A DNA stretch of 64,000 nucleotides, taken from the NCBI GenBank assembly GCA_050309775.1, contig JBNRMV010000012.1:41668-105667 (forward strand), written 5' to 3'. The translations under genes and the position numbers were made by a program. The DNA comes from DTU072 sp050309775 (lineage in GTDB: Bacteria > Bacillota > Clostridia > Christensenellales > DTU072). The notes beneath the pieces were generated by a model, which did not search any database, had not been told where the DNA came from, and worked only from the letters and a program-made list of their open reading frames with translations. Positions 41,047 through 50,366 of the stretch are shown here, piece after piece (positions within the stretch are counted from its first letter, which is position 1; each line of letters begins with the position of its first letter).

Positions 41047-41754
41047 TTATGAAATTGAGATGTGCGCCGCCGCCCGTTTGTCATAGTCAAGTTCAAGAAA
41101 TTGTTTGTAAGCCTGCTTTGTCTGTTCAGACAACGGCTTTTCGGATACAAGCGACAGTTCAAAAACCGTGTCGCCGTGGCGCAACTCTATTCGCAAATGT
41201 TCTGCGGACAGGCTTATTTTTTTAATAAATGCAATCATGGCTTCTTCGTTAAACCCCAAAGAAGAAAACGCCGAAAGTGTGTCTCTTATCTGTCGGAAAG
41301 ACGAAGTATTGAATGTCTGTTGCACAGATGTTCCGCTGATGGTGATTGCATCAAAATCTATGTCGGCAATGCTGACTTTTTGCGTCATCTGAAAGTCAAT
41401 ATCGGTAGGTACGCATTCTTCCCCGTCGTCGCCGTACGGCACTAAAAGCAAAGGCACACGCTCCTTTACTCTAATTATTACCTTGTTCGGGAACACCCTC
41501 TCGATGCCCAGTACGGCAACCGTATTGTTCGGAAAATACGAAGTTATATTCCTTGTGGACTTGTCCTCATCCATAGCAAAAATATTGCTGCTCAGGGCTA
41601 TTTTTGAGGCGGCAACAACCGCCGCCTCGTCTGTGTTCTTGGGAGGACGGGTAAAAACCACATCAATTGACCTGATTAAAAAAATGTTGCCGAATATTGC
41701 AATCATTATTACAATAAGGATTGCTATCGTAATGGCTATGTACTTGTTTTTCAT
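41047..41754 (-). CDS. ftsQ: Cell division protein FtsQ/DivIB
   Basis: A 235-residue bitopic membrane protein. It has a short cytoplasmic tail, a membrane helix at 5-26, then the POTRA domain (IRSIDVVFTRPPKNTD, about 27-95; VLGIERVFPNKVIIRVKERVPLLLV is typical) and the beta domain. It helps hold FtsL and FtsB at the division site. It overlaps murA by four bases. The sequence is weakly conserved, as usual for this family. Confidence 0.85.
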   Translation of the reverse strand: MKNKYIAITIAILIVIMIAIFGNIFLIRSIDVVFTRPPKNTDEAAVVAASKIALSSNIFAMDEDKSTRNITSYFPNNTVAVLGIERVFPNKVIIRVKERVPLLLVPYGDDGEECVPTDIDFQMTQKVSIADIDFDAITISGTSVQQTFNTSSFRQIRDTLSAFSSLGFNEEAMIAFIKKISLSAEHLRIELRHGDTVFELSLVSEKPLSEQTKQAYKQFLELDYDKRAAAHISIS

Positions 41755-43001
41755 ATTCTTCTGATGTCTGCTCCAAGCAATCTGAATGTATTTTCGATGC
41801 TCTCGTATCCTCTGTCAATGTGGTGAATGTCGCTGACTACCGTCGTGCCAGTGGCATTCAAACCTGCCAGCACCAGCGCCGCCCCTCCCCTGAGGTCCTG
41901 CGCAAGCACTTCGGCTCCCGACAGCCTTTCGATGCCTTTTATGATGGCTGTCCTGCCTTTTATTCTTATGTTAGCGCCCATTTTTGTCAGTTCCGCAACA
42001 TGCTTGTATCTGTTTTCAAAAATGTTCTCGGTGATGATGGACACACCGGCGGAAACGGTTTGGAGCGCCATAACCAGCGCTTGCAAGTCGGTGGGAAAGC
42101 CGGGATAGGGTTGTGTTTCTATGAATTCTATGGCTTCTCTCCTGTTCCTTGAGGCTATTTCTATATTATCATCTATTTGCTTGATATTGCAAGAGGTTTT
42201 GGCCATTTTTGAAAGCAACGCCTGAATATGCTCTGCTTTGCAGTTTTTCAGCATAATTTCGCCTCCGCATATTGCCACGGCAATGGCAAATGTGCCTGCA
42301 GCAATGCGGTCGCTCATTGCTGTATATGTAGCGCCGTGCAGCCTTTCAACCCCTTCAATCTCTATAAACGAAGTTCCTGCTCCCTTGATATTTCCTCCCA
42401 TTGCGTTCAGCAAATTTTGCAAATCTATTATTTCCGGCTCCCTTGCAGCATTCATAATTGTGGTCTTGCCTCTGGTCGTTACCGCCGCCAGCATGACATT
42501 TTCCGTAGCGCCTACGCTTGGGTAGTCCAACATAAGTTCATTTGATGTAATATTTGATGCGTCGCAGTATATGTAACCTGACCGTTCAATGATTTTTACA
42601 TTCATTTCCCGCAAGGCTTTCAGATGTATGTCAATCGGACGCAAGCCTATGTCGCAACCTCCTGGATAAGCTACTTTTGCCTGCCGCTGTCTGCCCAATA
42701 TCGGTCCCAGAATGAATATTGAACTGCGCAGTTCCTTTGCAAGCATATGTGTTATTTCGGATGATTTCAAATCTTTTGCCGTGATTTCTGTGGTGTTTCC
42801 TCTGCGGACGACATCTGCGCCCAACGAATTTAGTATTCTCGCCATATTATGTACATCGACAAGGTCGGGTACATTTTTTATGACAACTTTTTCATCTGTG
42901 AGAACTGTTGCGGCAAACAATGGAAGTACGGCGTTCTTTGCGCCTTGAATTTCCACATTGCCATAAAGGCGATTGCCGCCGTTAATCACCAATTTTGCCA
43001 T
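41751..43001 (-). CDS. murA: UDP-N-acetylglucosamine 1-carboxyvinyltransferase
   Basis: Catalyses the first committed step of peptidoglycan synthesis, transfer of enolpyruvate from PEP to UDP-GlcNAc; the target of fosfomycin. The 416-residue protein has Lys22 in QGAKNAVLP, the catalytic Cys116 in YPGGCDIGLRPID, and LEIEGVERLHGATYT-type sequence in the second domain. A Cys (not Asp) at the active site suggests fosfomycin sensitivity. AGGAG stands seven bases before the ATG at 43001. It occupies the place where murG/murB usually lie. Confidence 0.97.
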   Translation of the reverse strand: MAKLVINGGNRLYGNVEIQGAKNAVLPLFAATVLTDEKVVIKNVPDLVDVHNMARILNSLGADVVRRGNTTEITAKDLKSSEITHMLAKELRSSIFILGPILGRQRQAKVAYPGGCDIGLRPIDIHLKALREMNVKIIERSGYIYCDASNITSNELMLDYPSVGATENVMLAAVTTRGKTTIMNAAREPEIIDLQNLLNAMGGNIKGAGTSFIEIEGVERLHGATYTAMSDRIAAGTFAIAVAICGGEIMLKNCKAEHIQALLSKMAKTSCNIKQIDDNIEIASRNRREAIEFIETQPYPGFPTDLQALVMALQTVSAGVSIITENIFENRYKHVAELTKMGANIRIKGRTAIIKGIERLSGAEVLAQDLRGGAALVLAGLNATGTTVVSDIHHIDRGYESIENTFRLLGADIRRI

Positions 43002-43026
43002 TTGCATCTCCTGATTTTATGTAACA

Positions 43027-44118
43027 TTACATTTTATGGTTGGTTTTTTGCAATGGTGAAGCTATATTGATTAGAATTCCAGCAGAGAACATACAAGTCA
43101 TAAGCGCAGTACCTCCAAAGCTGACAAAAGGCAAAGGCAATCCCGTCGGCGGAATTGTACCTGTGACTACCGCCATGTTGATAATCGTCTGTAGAGCTAT
43201 TACCGCAGTTATGCCTGTTGCAAGCAAGGTTTTATAAAAGCTGTCGGCGCGCAAAGCAACTTTTATGCCGGAAAAAATCAGAACGGCAAACACCGCCATA
43301 ACTACAATACAACCGAACAGCCCCAATTCTTCGCCTACTACCGAAAAAATAAAATCCGATTCCGCAAAGGGCAAAAACAAATACTTCTGACGGCTGCGGA
43401 ACAACCCCCGACCGAACAATCCGCCGCCGCCCAGCGCATAATATGATTGAATGAGCTGATACCCCTCCGCCTTAGGGTTGTCCCAAGGATTTATAAAAGC
43501 CGTCAGTCTTTTCATTCTGTAAGGTTCTACAATAATCATAAGCGGCACTGCTATGGCTACCGCCAAAAACAGCAGCACAAACCATTTTTTGGGCGTACCT
43601 GCAACAAAAAGTATGACAAGCAGCGACATGCCCACGCACATGGTGATGGACATGTTGGGTTCAAGGATAATCAGCGTACATACGCCAAGTCCGCAGACAA
43701 GCGGCACAATCAAAGCCGCAATGTTCTTCGGCGGATTTTCCGTCAGATATCCCGCAAGAAAAATCATCAACCCGAATTTTGCAAACTCAGACGGCTGAAC
43801 GGTAGTAAAACCAAGATTCAGCCACCTAGTTGCGCCATAGTTTTCTACACCCAAGCCCGGAACAAATACCAACCCAAGTAGAATAATTGACACAAATAGA
43901 ATTATCCACTTGATTTTTTTAAGAATTTCAATATTTATTTTGCTGCCAACAAGCATCATAACCAGCCCTGCGGCAAAGGCAATCGCCTGTTTTTTTACAT
44001 AAAAGAATTCGTCCCCGATTTCACGCAAAGCAGAATATGAGCTTGCGGAATATATCATAAGAATGCCAAGCAGCGCCAGCAATATTGTCGATGCGGCTAT
44101 GCTAAAGGTTAATTTCAT
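43027..44118 (-). CDS. ftsW: Septal peptidoglycan polymerase FtsW (SEDS family)
   Basis: A 363-residue SEDS protein with about ten membrane segments that polymerises lipid II with its partner PBP. Family motifs: YSASSYSAL near the N-terminus, GATRWLNLGFTTVQPSEFAKFGLMIFLA (about 110-135), AEGYQLIQSYYALGGGGLFGRGLFRSRQKYLFLPFAESDFIFSVVGEELG, and LPFVSFGGTALM. From the genome order it is FtsW; SpoVE, the sporulation paralogue, is possible in a genome with a SpoVD-like PBP nearby. AAGGGC precedes the ATG at 44118, inside the end of murD. Confidence 0.93.
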   Translation of the reverse strand: MKLTFSIAASTILLALLGILMIYSASSYSALREIGDEFFYVKKQAIAFAAGLVMMLVGSKINIEILKKIKWIILFVSIILLGLVFVPGLGVENYGATRWLNLGFTTVQPSEFAKFGLMIFLAGYLTENPPKNIAALIVPLVCGLGVCTLIILEPNMSITMCVGMSLLVILFVAGTPKKWFVLLFLAVAIAVPLMIIVEPYRMKRLTAFINPWDNPKAEGYQLIQSYYALGGGGLFGRGLFRSRQKYLFLPFAESDFIFSVVGEELGLFGCIVVMAVFAVLIFSGIKVALRADSFYKTLLATGITAVIALQTIINMAVVTGTIPPTGLPLPFVSFGGTALMTCMFSAGILINIASPLQKTNHKM

Positions 44119-45415
44119 AAACCAGCCCTTTGAATGTATCGCCTCTTTCGGCATAATTCGTATAACGGTCAAAACTGGCGGCAGATGGTGAAAACAGCAC
44201 ATTTTTTATTTCGTTTTTGGCAACAAGCACATTTAAGCCGGCTTTCAGAGTGTCCACAACTTCAATGTCAGAAAAGCCCATTTTTAATGCGGCGCTGTAT
44301 ATTTTGTCGGCATTATTGCCTGTGACTACAATATATTTAACCTTTTCGTCAATGCTTTCAAAGAACTCGCAATAATCCTCATTTTTATCGCTGCCGCCCA
44401 TAATCAGCCCGATGTTATCGTCAAGACTGTTTATGGCATATTGGCATGCATGAATGTTTGTACCTTTTGAATCGTTGTAAAAATGCTTGCCGTTTATGCT
44501 GGTAACATATTCTATCCTGTGCGGCAAAGGGTTGTAGTCTTTTATTAAATTCAGCATGTGTTCTCTGCGACAGCCACACAGAGCGCCGATATTCAGCGCC
44601 GCCAATAGGTTGAAACGGTTGTGTTCACCCTTAACTCTGCTTTCTTTTATATGGCAAAGCATGCTGTCCTCGAAAAAATAGTAGTTGTCCCTAATAAATA
44701 CCGGAGAGAGGTTTTTTCTGGTACTTATCCAAATAATTTGCGATTTGCAGCCCTCTGCCGCCGTTCGCACATTCTTATCGTCAAAATTCAACAACAAAAA
44801 GTCGTCTTTCTTTTGATTTTTGAAAATGTTTTTCTTTGCTTTTATGTAATCAGAAAACTTTTCATACCGCTCCATATGGTCGGGCGCAAGGTTCATAATT
44901 ACGGCAATTTTCGGATAAAAACTCTTTATGTATTCCAACTGAAAACTAGAGGCTTCAATGATTGCATAATCCATTTTTGACTTATCCAACACCACCTGAG
45001 AAACAGGATAACCGATATTGCCCATAGTTTTGACATTAAGTCCGGCGCTTGAAAGGATTTTTTGCAGCATACAGACAGTGGTTGTTTTGCCGTTTGTGCC
45101 TGTTATGGCAATTTTAGGCGTTTTCAAAAAGCTGCTGCCCAGCTCCAACTCGCTGATTACGGGAACTTTTTTTTCTCGGGCATATTTCAGCACTTCGTGC
45201 GAATTGGGAATTGACGGACTGATGACAATTAGGCTGAGATTTTCAAATATATCCTCCATGGGCCTGCCTTTCAGATTCTTGAATTCATTTTCAAGAGGGT
45301 TTATGAAGTCATCGTAGCAATAGACTTCGGCTTTTTTTTCTTTCAGCAAACTGCACGCCGATATGCCGCTTGCGCGCATACCTATAACAAGCGCTTTTTT
45401 TTCTGCCACAACCAT
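44102..45415 (-). CDS. murD: UDP-N-acetylmuramoyl-L-alanine-D-glutamate ligase
   Basis: Adds D-Glu to UDP-MurNAc-L-Ala. The 437-residue protein has an N-terminal Rossmann domain (ALVIGMRASGISACSLL), the ATP-binding ITGTNGKTTT motif (about 109-118), MNLAPDHMERY and the C-terminal ligase domain with NDSKGTNIHA. The ATG at 45415 has GAGGTG six bases upstream; a GTG at 45424 is possible. It follows mraY by ten bases and overlaps ftsW. Confidence 0.97.
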   Translation of the reverse strand: MVVAEKKALVIGMRASGISACSLLKEKKAEVYCYDDFINPLENEFKNLKGRPMEDIFENLSLIVISPSIPNSHEVLKYAREKKVPVISELELGSSFLKTPKIAITGTNGKTTTVCMLQKILSSAGLNVKTMGNIGYPVSQVVLDKSKMDYAIIEASSFQLEYIKSFYPKIAVIMNLAPDHMERYEKFSDYIKAKKNIFKNQKKDDFLLLNFDDKNVRTAAEGCKSQIIWISTRKNLSPVFIRDNYYFFEDSMLCHIKESRVKGEHNRFNLLAALNIGALCGCRREHMLNLIKDYNPLPHRIEYVTSINGKHFYNDSKGTNIHACQYAINSLDDNIGLIMGGSDKNEDYCEFFESIDEKVKYIVVTGNNADKIYSAALKMGFSDIEVVDTLKAGLNVLVAKNEIKNVLFSPSAASFDRYTNYAERGDTFKGLVYEINL

Positions 45416-45425
45416 AAGAAGCACC

Positions 45426-46415
45426 TCACATAATTATTAAACTTACGACGCCGCCTATAAAAGTAATTATCATATAAAACGACACAATCTTTGATTCGTT
45501 TATACCCTTCAGTTCCAAATGGTGATGCAGCGGAGCCATAAGAAAGACTCTCTTTCCTTTTGTCGCTTTGAAAACGACAACCTGTATTATTACTGATATG
45601 CTGGAAACCACAAACATTATGCCTGTAAATAATATTAAAAAAGGATTGGCTGTAACCATAGCTACCATAGCCGCAGTACCGCCCAGCGCCAACGCGCCCA
45701 TATCGCCCATGATAATTTTAGCCCGGAAGGAGTTAAACCACAAAAAAGCCACAAGAGCGCCGACCAGCGCGGCAATAAATATCAGCAAGGAGTATAATTC
45801 GTCGGCATAAAGCGTGCGCCCGGCTTCGTTTGCCGCTGTCATTTGCATAAAGGTGATGATAAAAAACACCATGAAATATATGCATGAAGTACTGCCGGCA
45901 AGCCCGTCAAGCCCATCTGTAAGGTTGCATGAGTTGCTCAAAGCAACATAAACAACCATACTGAACGGTAGATACCACCATTTAAGGTTTATTACCGTGT
46001 TAAATATCGGCACTCTTATTTCGGAACCGATAAACTGACTTTTATAAGCAAAATATGAGGCTATTGCCGCAATCAATAACTGTGAAATAATCTTCTGATA
46101 GGCTCTCAACCCCAAGTTCCTTTTTAATGTTACCTTCAAAAAATCGTCCAAAAAACCGATGATACCATAGCTCAGCATGACAAGCACTGCAAAGTTTGTC
46201 ATCATGCCGGCGCCCAGCAATAAGGCGGTTACGGCTGTCGGCAAAATGAATATAGCGCCGCCCATTGTAGGTATGCCCTGCTTGCTCTCGTGTTGTTGCA
46301 CATACGAAAGTATGGTTTGTTTTACATGCAGTTTTTTTACCAGCCGTATCGTCAGGGGCGCTATCAGCATTCCCGAAAAAAACGATACAATTACGGCAAT
46401 CAATATTTTTATCAA
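45426..46415 (-). CDS. mraY: Phospho-N-acetylmuramoyl-pentapeptide transferase
   Basis: Transfers phospho-MurNAc-pentapeptide to undecaprenyl phosphate, giving lipid I. The 329-residue polytopic enzyme has GIPTMGGAIF, GFLDDFLK, NLTDGLDGLAGSTS (active-site Asp) and FLMAPLHHHLELKG, all MraY signatures. The start is TTG at 46415 overlapping the murE stop (TTGA), with GGAG nine bases upstream. The first in-frame ATG would remove the first membrane helix. Confidence 0.96.
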   Translation of the reverse strand: MIKILIAVIVSFFSGMLIAPLTIRLVKKLHVKQTILSYVQQHESKQGIPTMGGAIFILPTAVTALLLGAGMMTNFAVLVMLSYGIIGFLDDFLKVTLKRNLGLRAYQKIISQLLIAAIASYFAYKSQFIGSEIRVPIFNTVINLKWWYLPFSMVVYVALSNSCNLTDGLDGLAGSTSCIYFMVFFIITFMQMTAANEAGRTLYADELYSLLIFIAALVGALVAFLWFNSFRAKIIMGDMGALALGGTAAMVAMVTANPFLILFTGIMFVVSSISVIIQVVVFKATKGKRVFLMAPLHHHLELKGINESKIVSFYMIITFIGGVVSLIIM

Positions 46416-47842
46416 AATTTATTCTCCAGCGCCGCCATTACGGCTTCTTTGTCAGAATATGGGATTTTTCTGCCCATTATATCCAAATAGTTCTCTGCGC
46501 CCTTGCCGGCAACAACCACCTTATCGCCCTCTTGGGCATACGCTATGGCGTAGGATATGGCATGTTGCCTTTCTACAATGCAGATGTGGTCATAGCCTTT
46601 CATTCCACGCTCTATTTCGGCAATGATATTAAAAGGCGGCTCCATTCGGGGATTGTCTGAAGTGACAATGCAAAAATCGCTATATTCTTCGGCAATCCTA
46701 CCCATTATCGGTCTTTTTGCCCTATCTCTATCTCCGCCGCAGCCAAAAACCGTTATCAGCCTGCCGCCATCAAGCTCTTTTGCCGCCTTAAGTAAGTTTT
46801 CCAAGCCTGCCGGGGTATGCGCATAATCAATTATTACTGTTATTTTATTTTTTATAATGTTGAACCTGCCTTCTACTTCTTTTATGCTAATCAATGCCCT
46901 GCGTATTGCTTCCTTCGATACCTTGAGCGCCTTTGCCGTAGCTATCGCCGCCAATGCGTTGTATAAATTAAACTTTCCGATAAGCGGCATAGCTATATCG
47001 GCTATGTCGTCAAACATGTTTACCACAAAGCAAGTTGACGCTCCCTGTCGTATGTAGTTCACCGCAAAGACATCTGCCGGATAGTCTATGCCGTATTTCA
47101 GACATACAACCTTGTTATTGTTGGTAATCTTCCTACCGTATGCGTCGTCTATATTTACTATGCCTACTTTCATGTTGCGGAAATCAAAATATTCCGTCTT
47201 GACTTCGGCATATCTGTCCATTGTTTCAAAAAAATCCAAATGGTCCTGAGAAATATTTGTAAAAATGCCTGCTTCGGCAATTATACCTTCAAGCTTGCGG
47301 TAATATAGCGCATGCGCGCTGGCTTCCATAATAACATATTCTGCGCCTGCGCTTTCTGCTTGGGCAAACAGCGCATGCAGTTGCATGGGGTCGGGAGTTG
47401 TCAAATTGGTAATGACCTTTTTGCCGCAGATGTCTGCGCCTAAAGTGCCTATTACGGCAGTTTTTTTGCCGTCGCCTTTCAAAATCTCATTTAATATACA
47501 TGTTGTGGTAGTCTTGCCGTTTGTGCCTACAACGGTAATTATTTTGAGCCGTTTGTGTGAATTTCCATAAAAATTTGCCGCCATGAGCGCCAAGGCTTTT
47601 CTGGTGTCGTCAACCAAAACATAAGGTGCGTCAACGGGCTTTTGCGTCACGACGCAAAGCGCGCCATTTTGTATGGCATGTGTTGCATAATCGTGTCCGT
47701 CGGCTTCTCCGCCTGTCAAAGCCACAAATATGTTCCCATCGCAGACATTTCTGCTGTCGTTTGCTATGCCTGTTATTTCGGCTGTCGTATCTGCGGCGCA
47801 TTCAAGTATTTTAACTCCGTTCAAAAGTTCTGATAATGTCAT
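46412..47842 (-). CDS. murE: UDP-MurNAc-L-Ala-D-Glu:meso-diaminopimelate ligase
   Basis: Adds the third amino acid of the stem peptide. The 476-residue protein has the N-terminal substrate domain (GIANDSRNVCDGNIFVALTGGEADGHDY), VVGTNGKTTT (ATP), NISQDHLDF, IDYAHTPAGL and FGCGGDRDRAKR. DNPRMEPP is the DNPR motif, which indicates meso-diaminopimelate rather than lysine. GGAGGGG precedes the ATG. murF, which normally follows, is absent. Confidence 0.97.
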   Translation of the reverse strand: MTLSELLNGVKILECAADTTAEITGIANDSRNVCDGNIFVALTGGEADGHDYATHAIQNGALCVVTQKPVDAPYVLVDDTRKALALMAANFYGNSHKRLKIITVVGTNGKTTTTCILNEILKGDGKKTAVIGTLGADICGKKVITNLTTPDPMQLHALFAQAESAGAEYVIMEASAHALYYRKLEGIIAEAGIFTNISQDHLDFFETMDRYAEVKTEYFDFRNMKVGIVNIDDAYGRKITNNNKVVCLKYGIDYPADVFAVNYIRQGASTCFVVNMFDDIADIAMPLIGKFNLYNALAAIATAKALKVSKEAIRRALISIKEVEGRFNIIKNKITVIIDYAHTPAGLENLLKAAKELDGGRLITVFGCGGDRDRAKRPIMGRIAEEYSDFCIVTSDNPRMEPPFNIIAEIERGMKGYDHICIVERQHAISYAIAYAQEGDKVVVAGKGAENYLDIMGRKIPYSDKEAVMAALENKF

Positions 47843-47865
47843 TTTGCCCCTCCGTGCGTAGTAAT

Positions 47866-49713
47866 TTAATTTTCCAATTCAAAAAGCACCACATTGCCCT
47901 TGCTGACAAGGCTGCCTGCAATGGGAATCTGACTGACCACCTTGCCGCCCTGTCCGACTATCTCATAGTAAAGGTTTTTGTTGTACAGCACATTCCTTGC
48001 CTGCATTTCGTTCAATCCAATCAGCGAAGGCATTATAAAATAATCTATAGGTTCAAGCGTCTGCGGCGCAATACCCTTGTAGTTGAATATGTTGCGGAAT
48101 ATTTCGCCCACATACGGAGCCGCAACAATGCTTCCGTAATATACGCCGCCCTGCGGCTCATCGACCATCATAAGCGCTATATATTCTGGGTCGTCGGCAG
48201 GCGCAAACCCTAAAAAGGTGGACAGATATTTGCCTTGAGCTATGATGCCATTGGCATATTTTTGCGCTGTTCCCGTTTTGCCGCCGATACGATAGCCGTT
48301 TACTCCGGCATGTCTGCCGCTGCCCAAAGTTACCACCTTTTCCAAAATGTCACGCATTGCTTCCGATGTGCTTTTTTGTATGACATTGTCCTGCACATTG
48401 GGATAGTTGCGTTTGACCGTCTTTCCGTTGTATTCGACTCTGTCAAGAATGTACGGAGTAACCAACCGCCCGCCGTTTACCACAGCTGCGCAAGATACAA
48501 GCAACTCTATGGGAGTAACGGCTATTGCCTGACCAAAACCCATTCTGGCAAGGTCAACAACTTTTACTTGTTTTTCCGGCAACAGCAGCCCCGACGCTTC
48601 GCCGCTCATGTCAATACCCGTCTTGACATTCAACCCGAACTTTTCAATGCCGTCATAAAATTTTTCCACTCCCAATCTCATGGCAATGTCCATAAAAAGA
48701 CAGTTGCAGGAATTTTGCACCCCCTGGTCAAAGTCCTCCGAGCCGTGCCCTGTGCGCTTCCAACACTTTATGCGTTCTCCGTCAACAATCCTATAACCGG
48801 GACAATAAAAATGATAATCCCTTGTGATAACGCCGTTATCCAACCCCAAAGCCGTTGTCAATATCTTAAAAGTTGAGCCGGGCTCATACACATTGCTGAC
48901 CATAAAACTTTTTGAATTGCCAAAAAGTTCGGTTATATTATCCCTAGGTACATTGTTTAAGTCAAAAGACGGCCTTTGCGCCAATGCAAGGATTTCGCCG
49001 GTTTTTGCATTCATTACTATACAGCTTGCGCTGAGGGGATTATATTTTGTTTGCGCCGCCGCCACTGCGTTTTCCGCAAAACTTTGGATATTATAATCAA
49101 TTGTCAAGTATGCGTTGCCGCCCTTTGAGCCTTGAATGTATTTTGTTACATTGTCTTGCAATTCTCTGCCGACAAGGTCAGTATCTGTCAGAATATAACC
49201 GTTTTTGCCTTGCAAATATGCATTGTAGTATGCCTCAACTCCGGATTGCCCGACGCCGTCAACATTTGCAAAGCCAAGAAGCTGCGTTAAAAAATCCCCG
49301 TAAGGATAATTGCGTATAATATTTGGCGAAAAATAAACCCCCGTCACATTTTTCGATGCAATGATTTCCGTCACCTGCGATTTCGTAACCTTTTTTGCAA
49401 CGGTTATTTCGCTTACCTTTGACATCATTTTTACATACAGCTTTTCCTGATTGACCCCTAACACCCTTGACAGCACCATTGAGGTGGCATATTTGTCTGC
49501 TACGGATACCGGCCGCACATATACCGTATATATTGTGTAGGTATCGGCAAGCATAACGCCGTTTCTGTCATAGATATCTCCTCTTTCTCCAAAGACAGGT
49601 ATGTCCCTAGTCCATTGGTCAAGGGCTTTGGATTGCAACTCCGCTGCGGACACAACTTGTATATAAACAAGTTTTGAAATTATAGCGGCAAACAAAAAGG
49701 TTACAAGCAGCAT
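47866..49713 (-). CDS. spoVD: SpoVD/PBP2B-type transpeptidase with PASTA domain
   Basis: A class B penicillin-binding protein that cross-links peptidoglycan, the partner of FtsW or SpoVE. It has an N-terminal membrane helix, a dimerisation domain (GDIYDRNGVMLA about 43-54), and the transpeptidase with STFK in EPGSTFKIL, SCN and KTGTAQ. A single C-terminal PASTA domain (MPSLIGLNEMQARNVLYNKNL) is typical of SpoVD. From the ATG at 49713 (615 residues) the protein starts inside the membrane helix with no basic tail. In-frame upstream codons read ATA-KFTEYRQRKRLLA with AGGAG nine bases before the ATA at 49756-49758. The true start may therefore be AUA at 49758 (630 residues). Confidence 0.93.
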   Translation of the reverse strand: MLLVTFLFAAIISKLVYIQVVSAAELQSKALDQWTRDIPVFGERGDIYDRNGVMLADTYTIYTVYVRPVSVADKYATSMVLSRVLGVNQEKLYVKMMSKVSEITVAKKVTKSQVTEIIASKNVTGVYFSPNIIRNYPYGDFLTQLLGFANVDGVGQSGVEAYYNAYLQGKNGYILTDTDLVGRELQDNVTKYIQGSKGGNAYLTIDYNIQSFAENAVAAAQTKYNPLSASCIVMNAKTGEILALAQRPSFDLNNVPRDNITELFGNSKSFMVSNVYEPGSTFKILTTALGLDNGVITRDYHFYCPGYRIVDGERIKCWKRTGHGSEDFDQGVQNSCNCLFMDIAMRLGVEKFYDGIEKFGLNVKTGIDMSGEASGLLLPEKQVKVVDLARMGFGQAIAVTPIELLVSCAAVVNGGRLVTPYILDRVEYNGKTVKRNYPNVQDNVIQKSTSEAMRDILEKVVTLGSGRHAGVNGYRIGGKTGTAQKYANGIIAQGKYLSTFLGFAPADDPEYIALMMVDEPQGGVYYGSIVAAPYVGEIFRNIFNYKGIAPQTLEPIDYFIMPSLIGLNEMQARNVLYNKNLYYEIVGQGGKVVSQIPIAGSLVSKGNVVLFELEN

Positions 49714-49772
49714 TATTGCGAGTAACCTCTTCCTTTGTCTGTATTCTGTAAATTTTATGGCTATATGCTCCT

Positions 49773-50351
49773 CTATTTTTTTAGCGAATCACACAGCTTA
49801 TCGAACCAGTTTGTGTCCTCCGTATTTTCTTCAAGCGTCATCGGCTGAACTGAAGTTTGCTCAACGACTCCGTTGCCTGCATCGGCGGATTGTTTTGGTG
49901 CGGCTGTATTCATCACTATTAAAATAGATGCAACAGCCATTACAATAAGAACATAACATGCAATAAAAAGTTTTGCGCCTTTCCGCAGCTTTGCATCGGC
50001 AGACACCTTGGATACGGCCTTTTCTATGAGCGAAACCTTATTTTTGCGGCTTTTTTCGACATGGATTTCCGAAACAGGCTGACTTAAATATTCTTCTTCG
50101 GAAAGAATTTTTTCCGGTGATTTTCTGTCAAGCTGTTCAAGAAGGTATGATTTATAGTCCTGTTTAGGCGCAGGCGCAGCCGTCAGCTTCTTTTTGTAAT
50201 CCTCATAAGAAATTTTGACAGGCTTTTTTTCGACCTTTTTATCAAACAGCCGTGACTCCGCCGCTCTTTTGTTCTTTGACATCATATAAATGTCATAATT
50301 CGTCAGATTGCCGAACATTTCATTTGTATCAAAATTGTTGTAGCTAACCAT
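49773..50351 (-). CDS. Bitopic membrane protein at the FtsL position
   Basis: I do not recognise the sequence. The 192-residue protein has a long charged cytoplasmic part (1-128, with repeated Lys/Glu/Tyr stretches such as ISYEDYKKKL and SYLLEQLDRKSPEKILSEEEYLSQ), one membrane helix (about 131-150, FIACYVLIVMAVASILIVM) and a short outside tail of about 40 residues. FtsL, expected here between rsmH and the PBP, has the reverse: a short inside tail and a leucine-zipper outside. It may be a replacement or an FtsL with an odd layout. AAGGAGG precedes the ATG; 15 bases separate it from rsmH. Confidence 0.7.
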   Translation of the reverse strand: MVSYNNFDTNEMFGNLTNYDIYMMSKNKRAAESRLFDKKVEKKPVKISYEDYKKKLTAAPAPKQDYKSYLLEQLDRKSPEKILSEEEYLSQPVSEIHVEKSRKNKVSLIEKAVSKVSADAKLRKGAKLFIACYVLIVMAVASILIVMNTAAPKQSADAGNGVVEQTSVQPMTLEENTEDTNWFDKLCDSLKK

Positions 50352-50366
50352 GGCCGCCTCCTTTTA

